Shown here: piece by piece, positions 26,995-36,745 of the stretch
Numbering within the stretch: the stretch's first letter is position 1
Layout of the letters: every line of letters begins with the position of its first letter
Origin: Planctomycetota bacterium
GTDB lineage: Bacteria > Planctomycetota > UBA1135 > UBA2386
DNA: 64,000 nt
Assembly: GCA_020638695.1 (NCBI GenBank)
Contig: JACKIB010000020.1
Span: 1-64,000, forward strand
Direction of reading: 5' to 3'
Notes under the pieces: model-generated
Database searches by the model: none
What the model was told of the DNA's origin: nothing
The model's input: only the letters and a program-made list of their open reading frames with translations
Translations under genes and position numbers: made by a program

Positions 26995-28152
26995 ATGAAG
27001 TCCGCCAACTGGAGCTATCCGACCGCCATGCGTTTCGGCCCCGGCCGCATCGCCGAGATCGCCGACGCCTGCACCGCCGCCGGTATCCGCCGCCCGCTGC
27101 TGGTGACCGACCCCGGCCTCGCCGCGCTGCCGATGATCCCGGCGACGCTCGAGCGGTTGCGGGGCGCCGGGCTCGCCGCCGAGGTGTTCTCCGACGTCAA
27201 GGCCAACCCGGTCGAGCGCAACGTCGAGACCGGCGTCGCGGCGTTCCATGGCGGCTCTCACGACGGGGTAATCGCGTTCGGTGGCGGCTCGGCGCTGGAC
27301 GTCGGCAAGGTCATCGCCCTGATGGTGGGGCAGTCGCGGCCGCTGTGGGACTTCGAGGACATCGGCGACTGGTGGACCCGTGCCGACGCGAGCCGTATCG
27401 CACCCGTCATCGCAGTGCCCACCACCGCCGGCACCGGCTCCGAGGTCGGGCGGGCCGGGGTCATCACCAACTCCGCGACTCACGAGAAGAAGATCATCTT
27501 CCACCCGAAGCTGATGCCCGTGGTCGTCATCTCCGACCCGGAGCTGACGGTCGGGCTCCCGGCGAGAGTCACCGCGGCGACCGGCATGGACGCCCTGGCG
27601 CACTGTCTGGAGGCGTACTGCGCGCCGAGCTACCACCCGATGGCCGAGGGAATCGCGGTGGAGGGGATGCGCCTGGTCAAGGACTGGCTGCCCCGCGCGG
27701 TCGCCGAGGGCACCGACATCGAGGCGCGCGGCCACATGCTGGTGGCGGCATCGATGGGCGCCACCGCGTTCCAGAAGGGTCTCGGCGCCATCCACGCGCT
27801 GTCGCATCCGGTCGGCGGGCTGTACGACACCCATCACGGCCTCACCAACGCGGTGTTCATGCCCTACGTCCTCGCGTTCAACCGCGCGGCGATCGAGGAC
27901 AAGGTCGAGCGCCTGGCGGCCTGGCTCGGGCTCTCCGGAGGCTTCGGCGCGGTCATGGACTGGGTGCTGGCACTGCGCGCCGAGCTCGGCATCCCGCACA
28001 CGCTGGAAGGGTTGGGGGTGCCGATCGAGGGCGCCGGCCAGGTGGCACGGATGGCGGTCGTCGACCCGTCGGCCGGGGGCAACCCGGTCACGCTCGACGA
28101 GGCCGGCGCGAGAGCCATCTTCGACATGGCGATGGCCGGCCGACTCGCCTGA
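26995..28152 (+). CDS. Iron-containing alcohol dehydrogenase (385 aa)
   Basis: This group III alcohol dehydrogenase has the NAD-binding FGGGSALDVGKVIAL motif, AVPTTAGTGSEV, and metal ligands in TGMDALAHCLEA and in the two His of GAIHALSHPVGG and YDTHHGLTNA. It is full length. It ends the four-gene catabolic run and would supply the aldehyde for the dehydrogenase 70 nt upstream, or remove it. Its stop is followed by a strong hairpin shared with the convergent GGDEF-EAL gene. Confidence 0.94.
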   Translation: MKSANWSYPTAMRFGPGRIAEIADACTAAGIRRPLLVTDPGLAALPMIPATLERLRGAGLAAEVFSDVKANPVERNVETGVAAFHGGSHDGVIAFGGGSALDVGKVIALMVGQSRPLWDFEDIGDWWTRADASRIAPVIAVPTTAGTGSEVGRAGVITNSATHEKKIIFHPKLMPVVVISDPELTVGLPARVTAATGMDALAHCLEAYCAPSYHPMAEGIAVEGMRLVKDWLPRAVAEGTDIEARGHMLVAASMGATAFQKGLGAIHALSHPVGGLYDTHHGLTNAVFMPYVLAFNRAAIEDKVERLAAWLGLSGGFGAVMDWVLALRAELGIPHTLEGLGVPIEGAGQVARMAVVDPSAGGNPVTLDEAGARAIFDMAMAGRLA

Positions 28153-28164
28153 CGCGCGGCACGG

Positions 28165-28192
28165 CGGGCCGGCTCGGAGCACGACCGGCCCG
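28165..28192. terminator. Bidirectional hairpin between convergent genes
   Basis: A perfect 8-bp stem CGGGCCGG/CCGGCCCG with a 12-nt loop lies between the alcohol dehydrogenase stop (28152) and the end of the GGDEF-EAL gene (28216), where both transcripts must end. Confidence 0.5.
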
Positions 28193-28215
28193 GGGCACGC
28201 GCCGCGGCGGCGACG

Positions 28216-30840
28216 TCAGCCGGCCGCCGCGGGGCGCTGGCCCGACTCGGGCAGGGCCGCGATCCGCGCCGCGAACTCGTCCGCCGGCATCGGTCGGGCA
28301 TAGTGGAAGCCCTGGGCGTACGGGCAACCCAGCGCGTGCAGCAGGCGTGCCTGGCCGGGCGTCTCCACACCCTCGGCCACCGCCTCGATGGCGAGGCCCC
28401 GAGCCATCGCCACGATCGTCTCCACCAACCGCGCGTCGGCCGGGTCGTGCTCCATGTCACGCACGAACTCGCGGTCGATCTTGAGCGCCGACACCGGAAA
28501 GCGTCGCAGGTAGGACAGCGACGAGTAGCCGGTGCCGAAGTCGTCGACCGCGATGCGCACGCCGAGTGCGCGCAACCCCTCGAGCGCCTCGCGCACGCGG
28601 TCGTCCTCCTCCATCAGCAGCGACTCGGTGATCTCGAGCACCAGACGCGTGGCGCCGACCCCGGATGCCGCCAGTGCGCTCTCGACCTGGCCGGGACCGA
28701 ATCCGGCGCGGAACTGTCGCGACGACACATTGACCGCGAGGTACAGGGGCTCGCCCGCGACCACCGGCCAGCGGGCCGCCTCGCGGCAGGCCGCCTCCAG
28801 CAGCCAACGCCCGAGCGGCTCGATGAGCCCGGACTCCTCCGCCACCGGAATGAACTCGCCCGGCAGCACCGGCTCCCGGCCCGGCGGACACCAGCGCGCC
28901 AACGCCTCGGCGCCGATCACCGCGTCGTCGGCGAGCCTGACGATCGGTTGCAGCCATATCTCGAACTCACCGGCGTCGATCGCATGGCGCAGATGGCGCT
29001 CCAGCGCCACGAAGCGCTCCGCGCGCTGGGTCATCTCGCGGGTGAAGTAGCACACCACGCCCCGCCCGCGCGCCTTCGCCGCGTACATCGCGATGTCCGC
29101 GTTGCGCAGGAGCTCGCCCGCGTCTCGACCGTCGGCGGGATAGGCGGTGATGCCGATGCTCGCGCCGGCGAAGACCTCGTGGTGGTCGAGCACGAACGGG
29201 CGCGCGATGGCGTCGATGATCGCCTCGGCCACCACCGTCGAAGCCATCCCGGGACCGCTGTCGGTGAGCAACACCGTGAACTCGTCACCACCGAGGCGCG
29301 CCACCAGATCGGTCTCGCGGATGCAGGCACGAATGCGCCGCGCCGCCTCCACCAGGAGCGCGTCGCCGATCTCGTGGCCGAACGCGTCGTTGACGTTCTT
29401 GAAGCGGTCGAGGTCGATGAACAGGAGCGCGACCGCGGTGCGCGAGCGCTGAGCCCGGCGGACCGCCGCGTCGAGCTGCTCGAGGAAGCTCGCGCGATTG
29501 GCGAGCCCGGTCAGCGGATCGAAGTTCGCCCGCCGATGCACGTCCTCCTCGGCGCGGCGGATCTCGGTGACGTCGGTGTGGATTCCGACCAGGCCGCCAT
29601 CGGCGGTGCGCCGCTCGGCGATGCCGATGACGCGACCGTTCGCGAACCGCAGCTCGACGTTGCCACGCGCCTCGCGATGGCCACTGGCGCGGGCGGTGAT
29701 CCAGGTCTCGGGATCCTCGGAGATGTGCAGATTGCCGTCGGCCACGAAGCGCTGGAGAAGCTCGCGGTAGGGGACGCCCGGCCGCAGACCGTCGGCGAGC
29801 GGCCCGTAGATCTCGCGGTAGCGCGCGTTGCACAGCACGAACCGATCATCGGCGTCCCACAGCACGAAGCCCTCGTGGATGGCATCGATGGCATCGGCCA
29901 GCCGCTGACTGCTGCGACCGAGCTCGGCTCGGGCGCCGGCGCGCTCACGCTCGGCACGGACCCGCACCGCAGCCAACCCGGCCGCCAGGCAGGCGATGAG
30001 CACGGTGACCAGGCGCAGCACCCAGGCCTCGGGGCTGGTCGTCGGCCAGCCGTCGCGCGGCGTCGCCGCGAGCTGCCAGCTCCCACCCGGCATCTGCACC
30101 TCGGCCACCACCGAGTCCTGGTCGAACAGTGACGGCGAGCCGTAGAAGACCTCCCCCGTGGCACCGAGCCCGTCTCGCCCGCGGATGGCGACCTTGAGGG
30201 AGAGGCCCGGGTCGTGCAGGCCGACCCTGGCGTAGATCTGGTCGAGGTCGACGACCGCCGCGACGAGTCCCCAGAACCGCCGCGCCCCCCCGTCGTCGTC
30301 GGTGAAGACCGGCGCCCGCACGATCAACCCCCGCCCGCCCTGCACCAGCTCGACCGGCCCGGCGACGACGACCTGACCGGTGTCACGTGCGCGCAGCGCC
30401 GCGTCGCGCTGTGCCGGCACGGCGCGGTAGTCGAGCCCGATGGCGGCCCGGTTCTCGGCGAGCGGATAGACGTGGCGGATGATGAGGTCGGGCGCGGCGG
30501 AGATGCTGCGGAGATCGGTGCCCTCGGCCACCAACATGCGCCCGAGGGCATCGAAGTGGGTCGCGTCCGCGTCGGGGTGGAGCGCGATCTCGAGAGCCAG
30601 GCCCCGCACGAGGAACAGACTGCTGGTGAGGCGGCTCTCGAGCCGTCCGCGCAACACGAACAGCTTCTCCTGGACCGCATCGCGAGCCACCTGGCGGCTG
30701 CGCTCGCCCACCGCGCGATCGACGAGGACGCCGATGGTGAGGACCGCGATCACCACCACCGCGGGCCAACGCCAGGTCCCACGGGTCAGGGCCGACGCGC
30801 CTGCGGGCACGCCGGGTGCGATCGCGTGGCGTTCGGTCAT
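28216..30840 (-). CDS. Membrane GGDEF-EAL protein with extracellular CHASE-like sensor and PAS domain (874 aa)
   Basis: The protein makes or degrades c-di-GMP. A first membrane helix (about 25-42) and a second (about 275-297) enclose a 230-residue periplasmic sensor containing RHVYPLAENRAAIGLDYR, typical of CHASE domains. A PAS domain (about 320-430) follows, then GGDEF with intact catalytic residues (517-521) and its preceding DPLTGLANR motif, then EAL with intact E645-A-L and DDFGTGYSSL, so both activities may be present. It stands alone; the 230 nt between it and the ABC operon upstream contain no gene that I can support. Confidence 0.94.
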   Translation of the reverse strand: MTERHAIAPGVPAGASALTRGTWRWPAVVVIAVLTIGVLVDRAVGERSRQVARDAVQEKLFVLRGRLESRLTSSLFLVRGLALEIALHPDADATHFDALGRMLVAEGTDLRSISAAPDLIIRHVYPLAENRAAIGLDYRAVPAQRDAALRARDTGQVVVAGPVELVQGGRGLIVRAPVFTDDDGGARRFWGLVAAVVDLDQIYARVGLHDPGLSLKVAIRGRDGLGATGEVFYGSPSLFDQDSVVAEVQMPGGSWQLAATPRDGWPTTSPEAWVLRLVTVLIACLAAGLAAVRVRAERERAGARAELGRSSQRLADAIDAIHEGFVLWDADDRFVLCNARYREIYGPLADGLRPGVPYRELLQRFVADGNLHISEDPETWITARASGHREARGNVELRFANGRVIGIAERRTADGGLVGIHTDVTEIRRAEEDVHRRANFDPLTGLANRASFLEQLDAAVRRAQRSRTAVALLFIDLDRFKNVNDAFGHEIGDALLVEAARRIRACIRETDLVARLGGDEFTVLLTDSGPGMASTVVAEAIIDAIARPFVLDHHEVFAGASIGITAYPADGRDAGELLRNADIAMYAAKARGRGVVCYFTREMTQRAERFVALERHLRHAIDAGEFEIWLQPIVRLADDAVIGAEALARWCPPGREPVLPGEFIPVAEESGLIEPLGRWLLEAACREAARWPVVAGEPLYLAVNVSSRQFRAGFGPGQVESALAASGVGATRLVLEITESLLMEEDDRVREALEGLRALGVRIAVDDFGTGYSSLSYLRRFPVSALKIDREFVRDMEHDPADARLVETIVAMARGLAIEAVAEGVETPGQARLLHALGCPYAQGFHYARPMPADEFAARIAALPESGQRPAAAG

Positions 30841-31070
30841 GGCCCTCTATCGGACACCGCGCGTCGATTCCTTAGCCCACCGGCGCGCGCCGACCCAATC
30901 CCCGACAGGGCGTAGCGCCGCTGCCGAGCTCGAGGCGCCGTCTCATACCGAGTCGCCCCTGCGCACCGTCGCTCCCCAGTGGTCCGCGAAGCCTCGCGCG
31001 ATTGTACGCGACGACCGAAGGGCCGGTCCCGGACCCGGTCGGTCCTTCCGCGGCGGCGAACCGACCGGCT

Positions 31071-32060
31071 TCAGGCCGGCTCGGGGCTCGTCGCGGCAAG
31101 AAAGCAGCGCACTGCGTGGGCGGCTGCTGGACGCGACTCCTCGGGATAGGACTCCGTGCAGCGCTCGAGCCGATGCCTGCAACGCGGCGCGAAGGCGCAC
31201 CCGACCGGCAGCGATGCGAGGTCCGGGGGCGAGCCCGGAATCGCCTCCAGTCGCTGACCGCGCATCGCGCCGTGCACGGTCGAGGCGAGGAGACCCTGGG
31301 TGTACGGGTGCGATGGAGTCTTGATCACGGTGCCAACCGGACCACTCTCCACGAAACGCCCGGCATACATCACCGCGATGCGGTCGGCGATCTCCACCGC
31401 CACCCCCACGTCGTGGGTGACGAAAATCACCGCCATCCCGAGCTCGCGTTGCAGCTCGCGCAGCAGCAGCAGGATCTGGATCTGCACCGAGGCGTCGAGC
31501 GCGGTGGTCGGCTCGTCGGCGAGGAGCACGTCCGGGCGGCACGAGAGCGCGAGCGCGATCATCGCGCGCTGGCGCATCCCGCCGGAGAGCTCGTGCGGAT
31601 AGGAGGCGAGCCGGCGCTCCGGCGACGGAATCCGCACCAGGTCCAGGAGCTCGACGGCACGACGGTGCGCATCGGCGCGCGAGACCTTCTCGTGGCGCAC
31701 GATGGTCTCGGTGATCTGGCGCCCCACGGTGTAGACCGGATCGAAGGCGAGCGCCGGCTCCTGGAAGATCATCGACACCTGGCCGCCGCGGAGATCGGAG
31801 AGCGCGCGCTCGCCCATCGACATCACCTCGCGGCCGGCGACCTTCACCGAGCCGGACAGCCGGGCGCGACGTGGCGGCAGCAAGCGAATCATCGCGCGCA
31901 ACGTCACGCTCTTTCCGGACCCCGACTCGCCGAGGATGCACAGCGCCTCGCCGCGCGCGAGGTCGAGGTCCACGCCGTTGACGGCATGGACGGTGGCGTC
32001 GCGGCTGACGAAGCTGACCCGGAGATCCCGGATCGAGACCAGCGGCTCGGCGCTACCCAC
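31071..32060 (-). CDS. Peptide/solute ABC transporter ATPase, DppD-like (329 aa)
   Basis: One of the two ATPases of a Dpp/Opp-type importer. It has Walker A GESGSGKS, signature LSGGMRQR, Walker B VLLADEP, H-loop THD and the C-terminal oligopeptide-transporter extension with the Cys cluster GCAFAPRCRHRLERC. The start is a GTG that overlaps the amidase stop by 8 nt. It is the last gene of a seven-gene operon that starts with the binding protein at 38374. Its separation from the other ATPase gene by two enzyme genes is unusual. Confidence 0.92.
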   Translation of the reverse strand: MGSAEPLVSIRDLRVSFVSRDATVHAVNGVDLDLARGEALCILGESGSGKSVTLRAMIRLLPPRRARLSGSVKVAGREVMSMGERALSDLRGGQVSMIFQEPALAFDPVYTVGRQITETIVRHEKVSRADAHRRAVELLDLVRIPSPERRLASYPHELSGGMRQRAMIALALSCRPDVLLADEPTTALDASVQIQILLLLRELQRELGMAVIFVTHDVGVAVEIADRIAVMYAGRFVESGPVGTVIKTPSHPYTQGLLASTVHGAMRGQRLEAIPGSPPDLASLPVGCAFAPRCRHRLERCTESYPEESRPAAAHAVRCFLAATSPEPA

Positions 32061-33480
32061 CCGTGTCGTCCTCCCCCGGGTGCTGCTCGACCCAGCCCGC
32101 AGCCGCCTCGTAGGCGGCCCCGAAACGGAACAGCGATGCCTCGTCGAACGGCCGCCCGACGAGCTGGAACGACAGCGGCAGCCCGCTGGACGAGAACCCG
32201 GCGGGCACCGACAGCCCGGGCAGGGCGAGGTAGTTGATCGGCCGCGAGCAGCGGGTCATGTCGGTGATCATCTTGCGCATCTCGGGGCTGTCGGCGACGT
32301 CCGTCTCGGCGATGGTCGGCACCGGGAAACCGAGGATCGGGCAGTGCAGGACGTCGCACCGCGAGAACACCGCCTCGACGAACCGGCGGATCACACGCGG
32401 GCGGACCTGCAGCGCCGCGAGATAGTCACCGGCCGGGTAGGCGAGGGTCATCTCCAGCCGGGCGCGCACCTGGGGCCCGTAGTCGTCGGGACGATCGCGC
32501 AGCCAGGCGCGGTGGAGCGCGATGGCCTCGGTGCCGGACAGCGCACCGCCGATGACCGAGGTCGCCTCCGCGTCCGGAAGCGTCACCTCGACCACCTCGG
32601 CCCCGAGCGAGCGGTAGACGTCGAGACTCGCCTGCAACGCGGACCGGATCTCCGGGTGCACGCCGTCGTAGTAGTAGTTGGCCGGCACGCCGATGCGGGT
32701 GCCACGGATGTCGGGATCGGTCGCCGCCGCCTCGTAGCCCGCCACCGGGCGGCGGCTGGAGGTCGGGTCGAGTGGGTCGTGGCCGGCGATGACCTCGGTG
32801 ATTCGGGCGCAGTCGCGCACGGTGCGGGTCAGTGGCCCGACGGTGTCGAGTGAGTACGAGAGCCCCATCACGCCGTAGCGCGAGACGCGGGTCTGGGTGG
32901 GCTTGATTCCCGCCAGCCCGCACATCGCGGCCGGCAGACGAATCGAGCCGCCGGTATCGGAGCCGAGTGCGCCGAACACCAGCCTGCCGGCGACCGCGGA
33001 GCCCGAGCCGCTGGACGATCCACCGGTGACGTGCGCGGTGTTCCAGGGATTGCGCGCCGGCCCGAAGTGGTGATTGTGGCCGGTGGGACCGAACGCGAAC
33101 TCCGACATGTTGAGCCCACCGAGGTTCAGCGCACCGGCCGCCTCCAGCCGGGTCAGAACCGTGGCCGTACGGTCGGGCCGGAAGTCGCGCCGGATCCTCG
33201 AGCCGCAGGTCGTCACCACGCCCTCGCGGTAGTACATGTCCTTGTGGGCGAGCGGAACGCCGTGCAGCGGTCCCAGCGTCTCGCCCGCGGCACGACGGCG
33301 GTCCGCCGCGTCGGCCTGGGCCAGCGCGCCCTCCGGATCGAACGAGATGTAGCAGTTGAGCCGCGCGCCCAGCCGCTCGGTGCGACGAATGCACGCCTCG
33401 GTCAGCTCCCGCGACGAGACCTCGCCGTCGCGAACCATGCGCGCCGCCTCGACCAGGGACAGGTGAGTGAGCGCGGTCAT
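32053..33480 (-). CDS. Amidase signature family hydrolase (475 aa)
   Basis: This is an amidase-signature enzyme with the Ser-cisSer-Lys triad: K80 in PLAHKDM, the cis-Ser in GGSSSGSG (155-157) and nucleophile S179 in GSDTGGSIRLPA. It hydrolyses amides, for example carboxybiuret (AtzE), allophanate or aminoacyl amides. It overlaps the small gene upstream (ATGA) and the DppD-like ATPase downstream, so it is co-translated inside an import operon and most likely processes the imported compound in the cytoplasm. The tiny partner gene resembles the AtzG/GatC type of accessory subunit. Confidence 0.92.
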   Translation of the reverse strand: MTALTHLSLVEAARMVRDGEVSSRELTEACIRRTERLGARLNCYISFDPEGALAQADAADRRRAAGETLGPLHGVPLAHKDMYYREGVVTTCGSRIRRDFRPDRTATVLTRLEAAGALNLGGLNMSEFAFGPTGHNHHFGPARNPWNTAHVTGGSSSGSGSAVAGRLVFGALGSDTGGSIRLPAAMCGLAGIKPTQTRVSRYGVMGLSYSLDTVGPLTRTVRDCARITEVIAGHDPLDPTSSRRPVAGYEAAATDPDIRGTRIGVPANYYYDGVHPEIRSALQASLDVYRSLGAEVVEVTLPDAEATSVIGGALSGTEAIALHRAWLRDRPDDYGPQVRARLEMTLAYPAGDYLAALQVRPRVIRRFVEAVFSRCDVLHCPILGFPVPTIAETDVADSPEMRKMITDMTRCSRPINYLALPGLSVPAGFSSSGLPLSFQLVGRPFDEASLFRFGAAYEAAAGWVEQHPGEDDTGG

Positions 33481-33692
33481 CGACTGCCCTCCGCCGGCGG
33501 AGCGAGCTCGGCGAGGACGGTCTCCAGATTCTGCGGCTCGGTGTCGAACAGGGACTCGGCCGCGAGAGCGGCCAACGCCTCGCCGACACCTTCGACCGCC
33601 GCGGCCATCCGCTCGGCGGACTCCGCGGACGGGCGACGCCCGAGCGTCGACGCCACGAGATCGGCGAGCCCGGCGGGATCGGGTCTGCTCAT
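33477..33692 (-). CDS. AtzG/GatC-like small amidase partner (71 aa)
   Basis: The start is set at the ATG at 33692, because GAGGAG then lies six nt upstream; the ATG at 33698 would leave no spacing. The protein is short and helical with a C-terminal ESLFDTEPQNLETVLAELAP segment, which resembles AtzG, the small subunit that stabilises the amidase AtzE, and more loosely GatC. Its stop overlaps the amidase ATG. The tight coupling and fixed order support a heteromeric amidase; similarity was judged by eye. Confidence 0.7.
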   Translation of the reverse strand: MSRPDPAGLADLVASTLGRRPSAESAERMAAAVEGVGEALAALAAESLFDTEPQNLETVLAELAPPAEGSR

Positions 33693-33748
33693 CACCATCT
33701 CCTCAATTCGACACCACTACGAGTCCCCGACCACGGCGCGATCGCGCC

Positions 33749-34798
33749 TCAGGCCGAGGGTCCGGCCGGGGCGTCCGGATGGCCGGACCCCGGCGTCACC
33801 AGGTGACAGGCCACGCTTCGCCCGCTCGCCGCGACGTCGGCCACCAGCGGTGGCTCGCGGTCCCGGCACACCGCCTGCGCGAACGGGCAGCGGGTGTGGA
33901 ACCGGCATCCCGACGGCGGATTGATGGGGCTCGGCGGGTCGCCGGCCAACGGCGCGTCCTCGGTGCGACGATCCGGATCCATCGACGGCATCGCCGACAA
34001 CAGCGCGCGGGTGTACGGGTGCTGGGGCTCGCGGTACATCACGTCCACCGGACCGACCTCGACCACCTTGCCGAGGTACATCACCAGCACCCGATCGCTC
34101 ACGTATTGCACGACGTTGAGATCGTGCGAGATGAAGAGATAGGTGAGCGCGAACTCGCGCTTGAGATCGCTGAGGAGGTTGAGCACCTGTGCCTCGACCG
34201 ACTTGTCGAGCGCGGAGACCGCCTCGTCGAGCACCAGGAGATCGGGCTGGATCGCGAGCGCGCGGGCGATGTTCACCCGCTGGCGCTGACCGCCCGAGAG
34301 CTCGTGAGGATAGCGGCGGATGAACAGATTCGGATCCAGGCCGACCTTGCCGAGGATGTCCCTCGCGCGCGCGCGCGCCTCGCGCCTCGGCGTGCCGTGG
34401 ACGATCGGCCCGAACGCGATGGTGTCCTCGATGGTCAGGCGCGGGTTGAGCGACGAGTACGAGTCCTGGAACACCATCTGGGCATGGCGTCGCAGCTCGC
34501 GCAGCGGGATCCGACCGGCACCCTCGCCCACCTCCTTGCCGCCGTAGCGAATCCGCCCCGCGTCGGGCGTGATGAGCGCGAGCAGCAGCCGGGCGGTGGT
34601 CGACTTGCCACAGCCCGATTCGCCGACGATGCCGAGCGTCTCGCCACGCTCGACCTCGAAGCTCACGTCGTCGACCGCCTGCACGGTCGCGAGCTGGCGG
34701 TTCAGGACGCCCCCGGTGACCGGGAAGTACTTGCGCAGATCCTGCACCGACAGCAGCGGCGTGCCGCCCGCCCTCGCCCCGTTCACCACCGCGCTCAC
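33749..34798 (-). CDS. Peptide/solute ABC transporter ATPase, DppF-like (349 aa)
   Basis: The second ATPase of the importer, with Walker A GESGCGKST, signature LSGGQRQR, Walker B LLVLDEAVSALD (with the unusual DEAV rather than DEPT) and the C-terminal GCRFHTRCPFAQAVC Cys cluster typical of OppF/DppF. The start is the GTG at 34798, overlapping the stop of the permease gene (GTGA). It energises transport with the DppD-like subunit at 31071. Confidence 0.92.
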   Translation of the reverse strand: MSAVVNGARAGGTPLLSVQDLRKYFPVTGGVLNRQLATVQAVDDVSFEVERGETLGIVGESGCGKSTTARLLLALITPDAGRIRYGGKEVGEGAGRIPLRELRRHAQMVFQDSYSSLNPRLTIEDTIAFGPIVHGTPRREARARARDILGKVGLDPNLFIRRYPHELSGGQRQRVNIARALAIQPDLLVLDEAVSALDKSVEAQVLNLLSDLKREFALTYLFISHDLNVVQYVSDRVLVMYLGKVVEVGPVDVMYREPQHPYTRALLSAMPSMDPDRRTEDAPLAGDPPSPINPPSGCRFHTRCPFAQAVCRDREPPLVADVAASGRSVACHLVTPGSGHPDAPAGPSA

Positions 34799-35694
34799 AG
34801 TCTCACGTCCATGGCACTGCGCAGGCCGTCGCTCATCAGATTGAAGCTGAGCGAGGTGAAGAAGATCATCACCCCCGGCAACGCCGCCACCCACGGCGAG
34901 ACGTAGATCGACTGCCGCAGGGTATTGAGCATCAGCCCCCATTCGGGGTGCGGCGGCTCGGTGCCGAGACCGAGGAAGCTCAGGCCCGCGGCGAGGATGA
35001 TGCTCACGCTGATGAGACTGGTGGCGTAGATGAAGACCGGCCCGAGCACGTTGCTCAGCACGTGCACGCGAATGATGGTGAAGGTGCCGGCGCCGCTCGC
35101 GCGCGCCGCATCGACGAAGTCCAGACTTCGGACCTGGGTGGTCACGCTCTCGGTCACCCGCGCGATGGGCGGCACGAAGACCACTGTCAGCGACACGATG
35201 GCGTTGGTGACACCGGCGCCGAGCGAGCCGGAGATCGCGACCGCGAGCAGCACCGACGGGAAGGCGTAGAGGACGTCGATGGTGCGCATGATCAGCATGT
35301 TCACCCGCCCACCGAGGAAGCCCGCCACCAGCCCCAGCGCACCGCCGATGACCAGTGCATAGACCACCGGGACGATACCCATGAACAGCGACAGGCGCCC
35401 GCCGTGGAGCAGACGCGAGAGCATGTCGCGTCCGAGCTCGTCGGTGCCGAGCGGGAAACCCTCGGTGCCGATCGGCTTGAGCCGCTTGAGCATGCTGGTC
35501 TTGTACGGGTCGGCCGGGGCGAGCCAGTCCGCGAGCACCGCCGAGAGCACGATCAGGGCGAGCACCACGAAGCAGGCGATCGTCACCTTGTCACCGCGAA
35601 GGCGTAGCCACACCGTCTTCCAGTAGCCACGCGACTGCGCCGCGACCTGGGCCGCGTCGACCATCGCCGCCGAGGTCTCGGTCGCCTGGCTCAT
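34795..35694 (-). CDS. Peptide/solute ABC permease, DppC-like (299 aa)
   Basis: This is an inner-membrane permease of the DppC type, with a soluble N-terminus, GTDELGRDMLSRLLHGGRLSL before the second span, and about six membrane segments. The EAA-type cytoplasmic loop is DFVDAARASGAG, which docks on the ATPase. The ATG at 35694 overlaps the stop of the DppB-like gene (ATGA). Confidence 0.93.
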   Translation of the reverse strand: MSQATETSAAMVDAAQVAAQSRGYWKTVWLRLRGDKVTIACFVVLALIVLSAVLADWLAPADPYKTSMLKRLKPIGTEGFPLGTDELGRDMLSRLLHGGRLSLFMGIVPVVYALVIGGALGLVAGFLGGRVNMLIMRTIDVLYAFPSVLLAVAISGSLGAGVTNAIVSLTVVFVPPIARVTESVTTQVRSLDFVDAARASGAGTFTIIRVHVLSNVLGPVFIYATSLISVSIILAAGLSFLGLGTEPPHPEWGLMLNTLRQSIYVSPWVAALPGVMIFFTSLSFNLMSDGLRSAMDVRL

Positions 35695-36644
35695 GTCCGC
35701 GCCATCCGCGGGTCGATCGCGCTCTGCAGGATATCGACCATCAGGTTCAGGACCACGAAGAACATCGCGAGCACCAGGATCGTCCCCTGGAGCAGGGGGA
35801 TGTCGCGGCGGAAGATGGCGTCGTTCAGGAGGAATCCGGTGCCCGGCCAGGAAAAGACGGTCTCCACCAGGATCGATCCGCCCATCAGGTAACCGAGCTG
35901 CAGGCCGAGCACCGCGAGCACCGTCGGCGCTGCGTTCTTCACCACGTGCGCGAGCACCTGGTAGCTGCGCAACCCCTTCGCGCGGAGCGTCTGCACGAAC
36001 TCCTGGCTCAGGATCTCGGCCATCGCCGCGCGCATGGTGCGCGTCACGATTCCCATCGGAATCACCGACAGCGTGACCACCGGTAGCACCAGGTGCTTCA
36101 TGTGCTCGATGTCCCACGCCCAGGCACTCGATCCACCGGGACCCATGCCCATCGCCGGCAGGGTGTTCAGCTCGACCGCGAACACGATGACCAGCACGAT
36201 CCCCAGCCAGTAATGCGGGATGCTGACACCGGTGATCGCGATCGCGGTGGAGAGCTTGTCGATCCAGGTGCCCTGGTAGTACCCCGCGATGCCACCGAAC
36301 AGACATCCCAGAGTGAAGCCGAGCAGGCTCGCGCCGGCGGCGAGCACCAGCGTGTTCGGCACTGCGGCGCGCAGCGCCTCGGTCACCGAGCGGCCGGTGG
36401 CCACCGACGTGCCGAGATCACCGGTCAGGGTCCGCCCCAGCCAGATGAAGTACTGCACCGGCAGCGGCTTGTCGAAGCCGTAGTCGCGCTTGAGCTGCTC
36501 GACCACCTCCTTCGGCGCATCCGGCGCGACCACCGCGTTCAGCGGGTCGCCGGGTGCGAGATGGACGAGCGAGAACACGAGCACCGTCACGCCGAGCGCG
36601 ATCGGCAGCACGTAGAGGAGACGGCGCAGGATATAGGCGGTCAT
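35691..36644 (-). CDS. Peptide/solute ABC permease, DppB-like (317 aa)
   Basis: The permease begins MTAYILRRLLYVLPIALGVT, the standard DppB start, with LAPGDPL after the first membrane span and an EAA-like loop (QEFVQTLRAKGL) before the last spans. It has about six membrane segments and is full length. It pairs with the DppC-like gene by ATGA overlap and follows the binding protein by 101 nt. Confidence 0.94.
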   Translation of the reverse strand: MTAYILRRLLYVLPIALGVTVLVFSLVHLAPGDPLNAVVAPDAPKEVVEQLKRDYGFDKPLPVQYFIWLGRTLTGDLGTSVATGRSVTEALRAAVPNTLVLAAGASLLGFTLGCLFGGIAGYYQGTWIDKLSTAIAITGVSIPHYWLGIVLVIVFAVELNTLPAMGMGPGGSSAWAWDIEHMKHLVLPVVTLSVIPMGIVTRTMRAAMAEILSQEFVQTLRAKGLRSYQVLAHVVKNAAPTVLAVLGLQLGYLMGGSILVETVFSWPGTGFLLNDAIFRRDIPLLQGTILVLAMFFVVLNLMVDILQSAIDPRMART

Positions 36645-36745
36645 GGCTCGCGGGTTCCGGGCGGAACCGGCCGGCGCGCGCGGCGCCGGCCGGGGTGACG
36701 GTCGATGCCGGGGGCCGCACTGCCCCCCGGCGGGTCAGCGCGGCG

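Noticed and set aside
30841..31070. Terminator or small gene in the gap between the GGDEF-EAL gene and the ABC operon
   Set aside because: Short self-complementary stretches such as GGTCC/GGACC leave no room for a loop, and no frame has a ribosome site.
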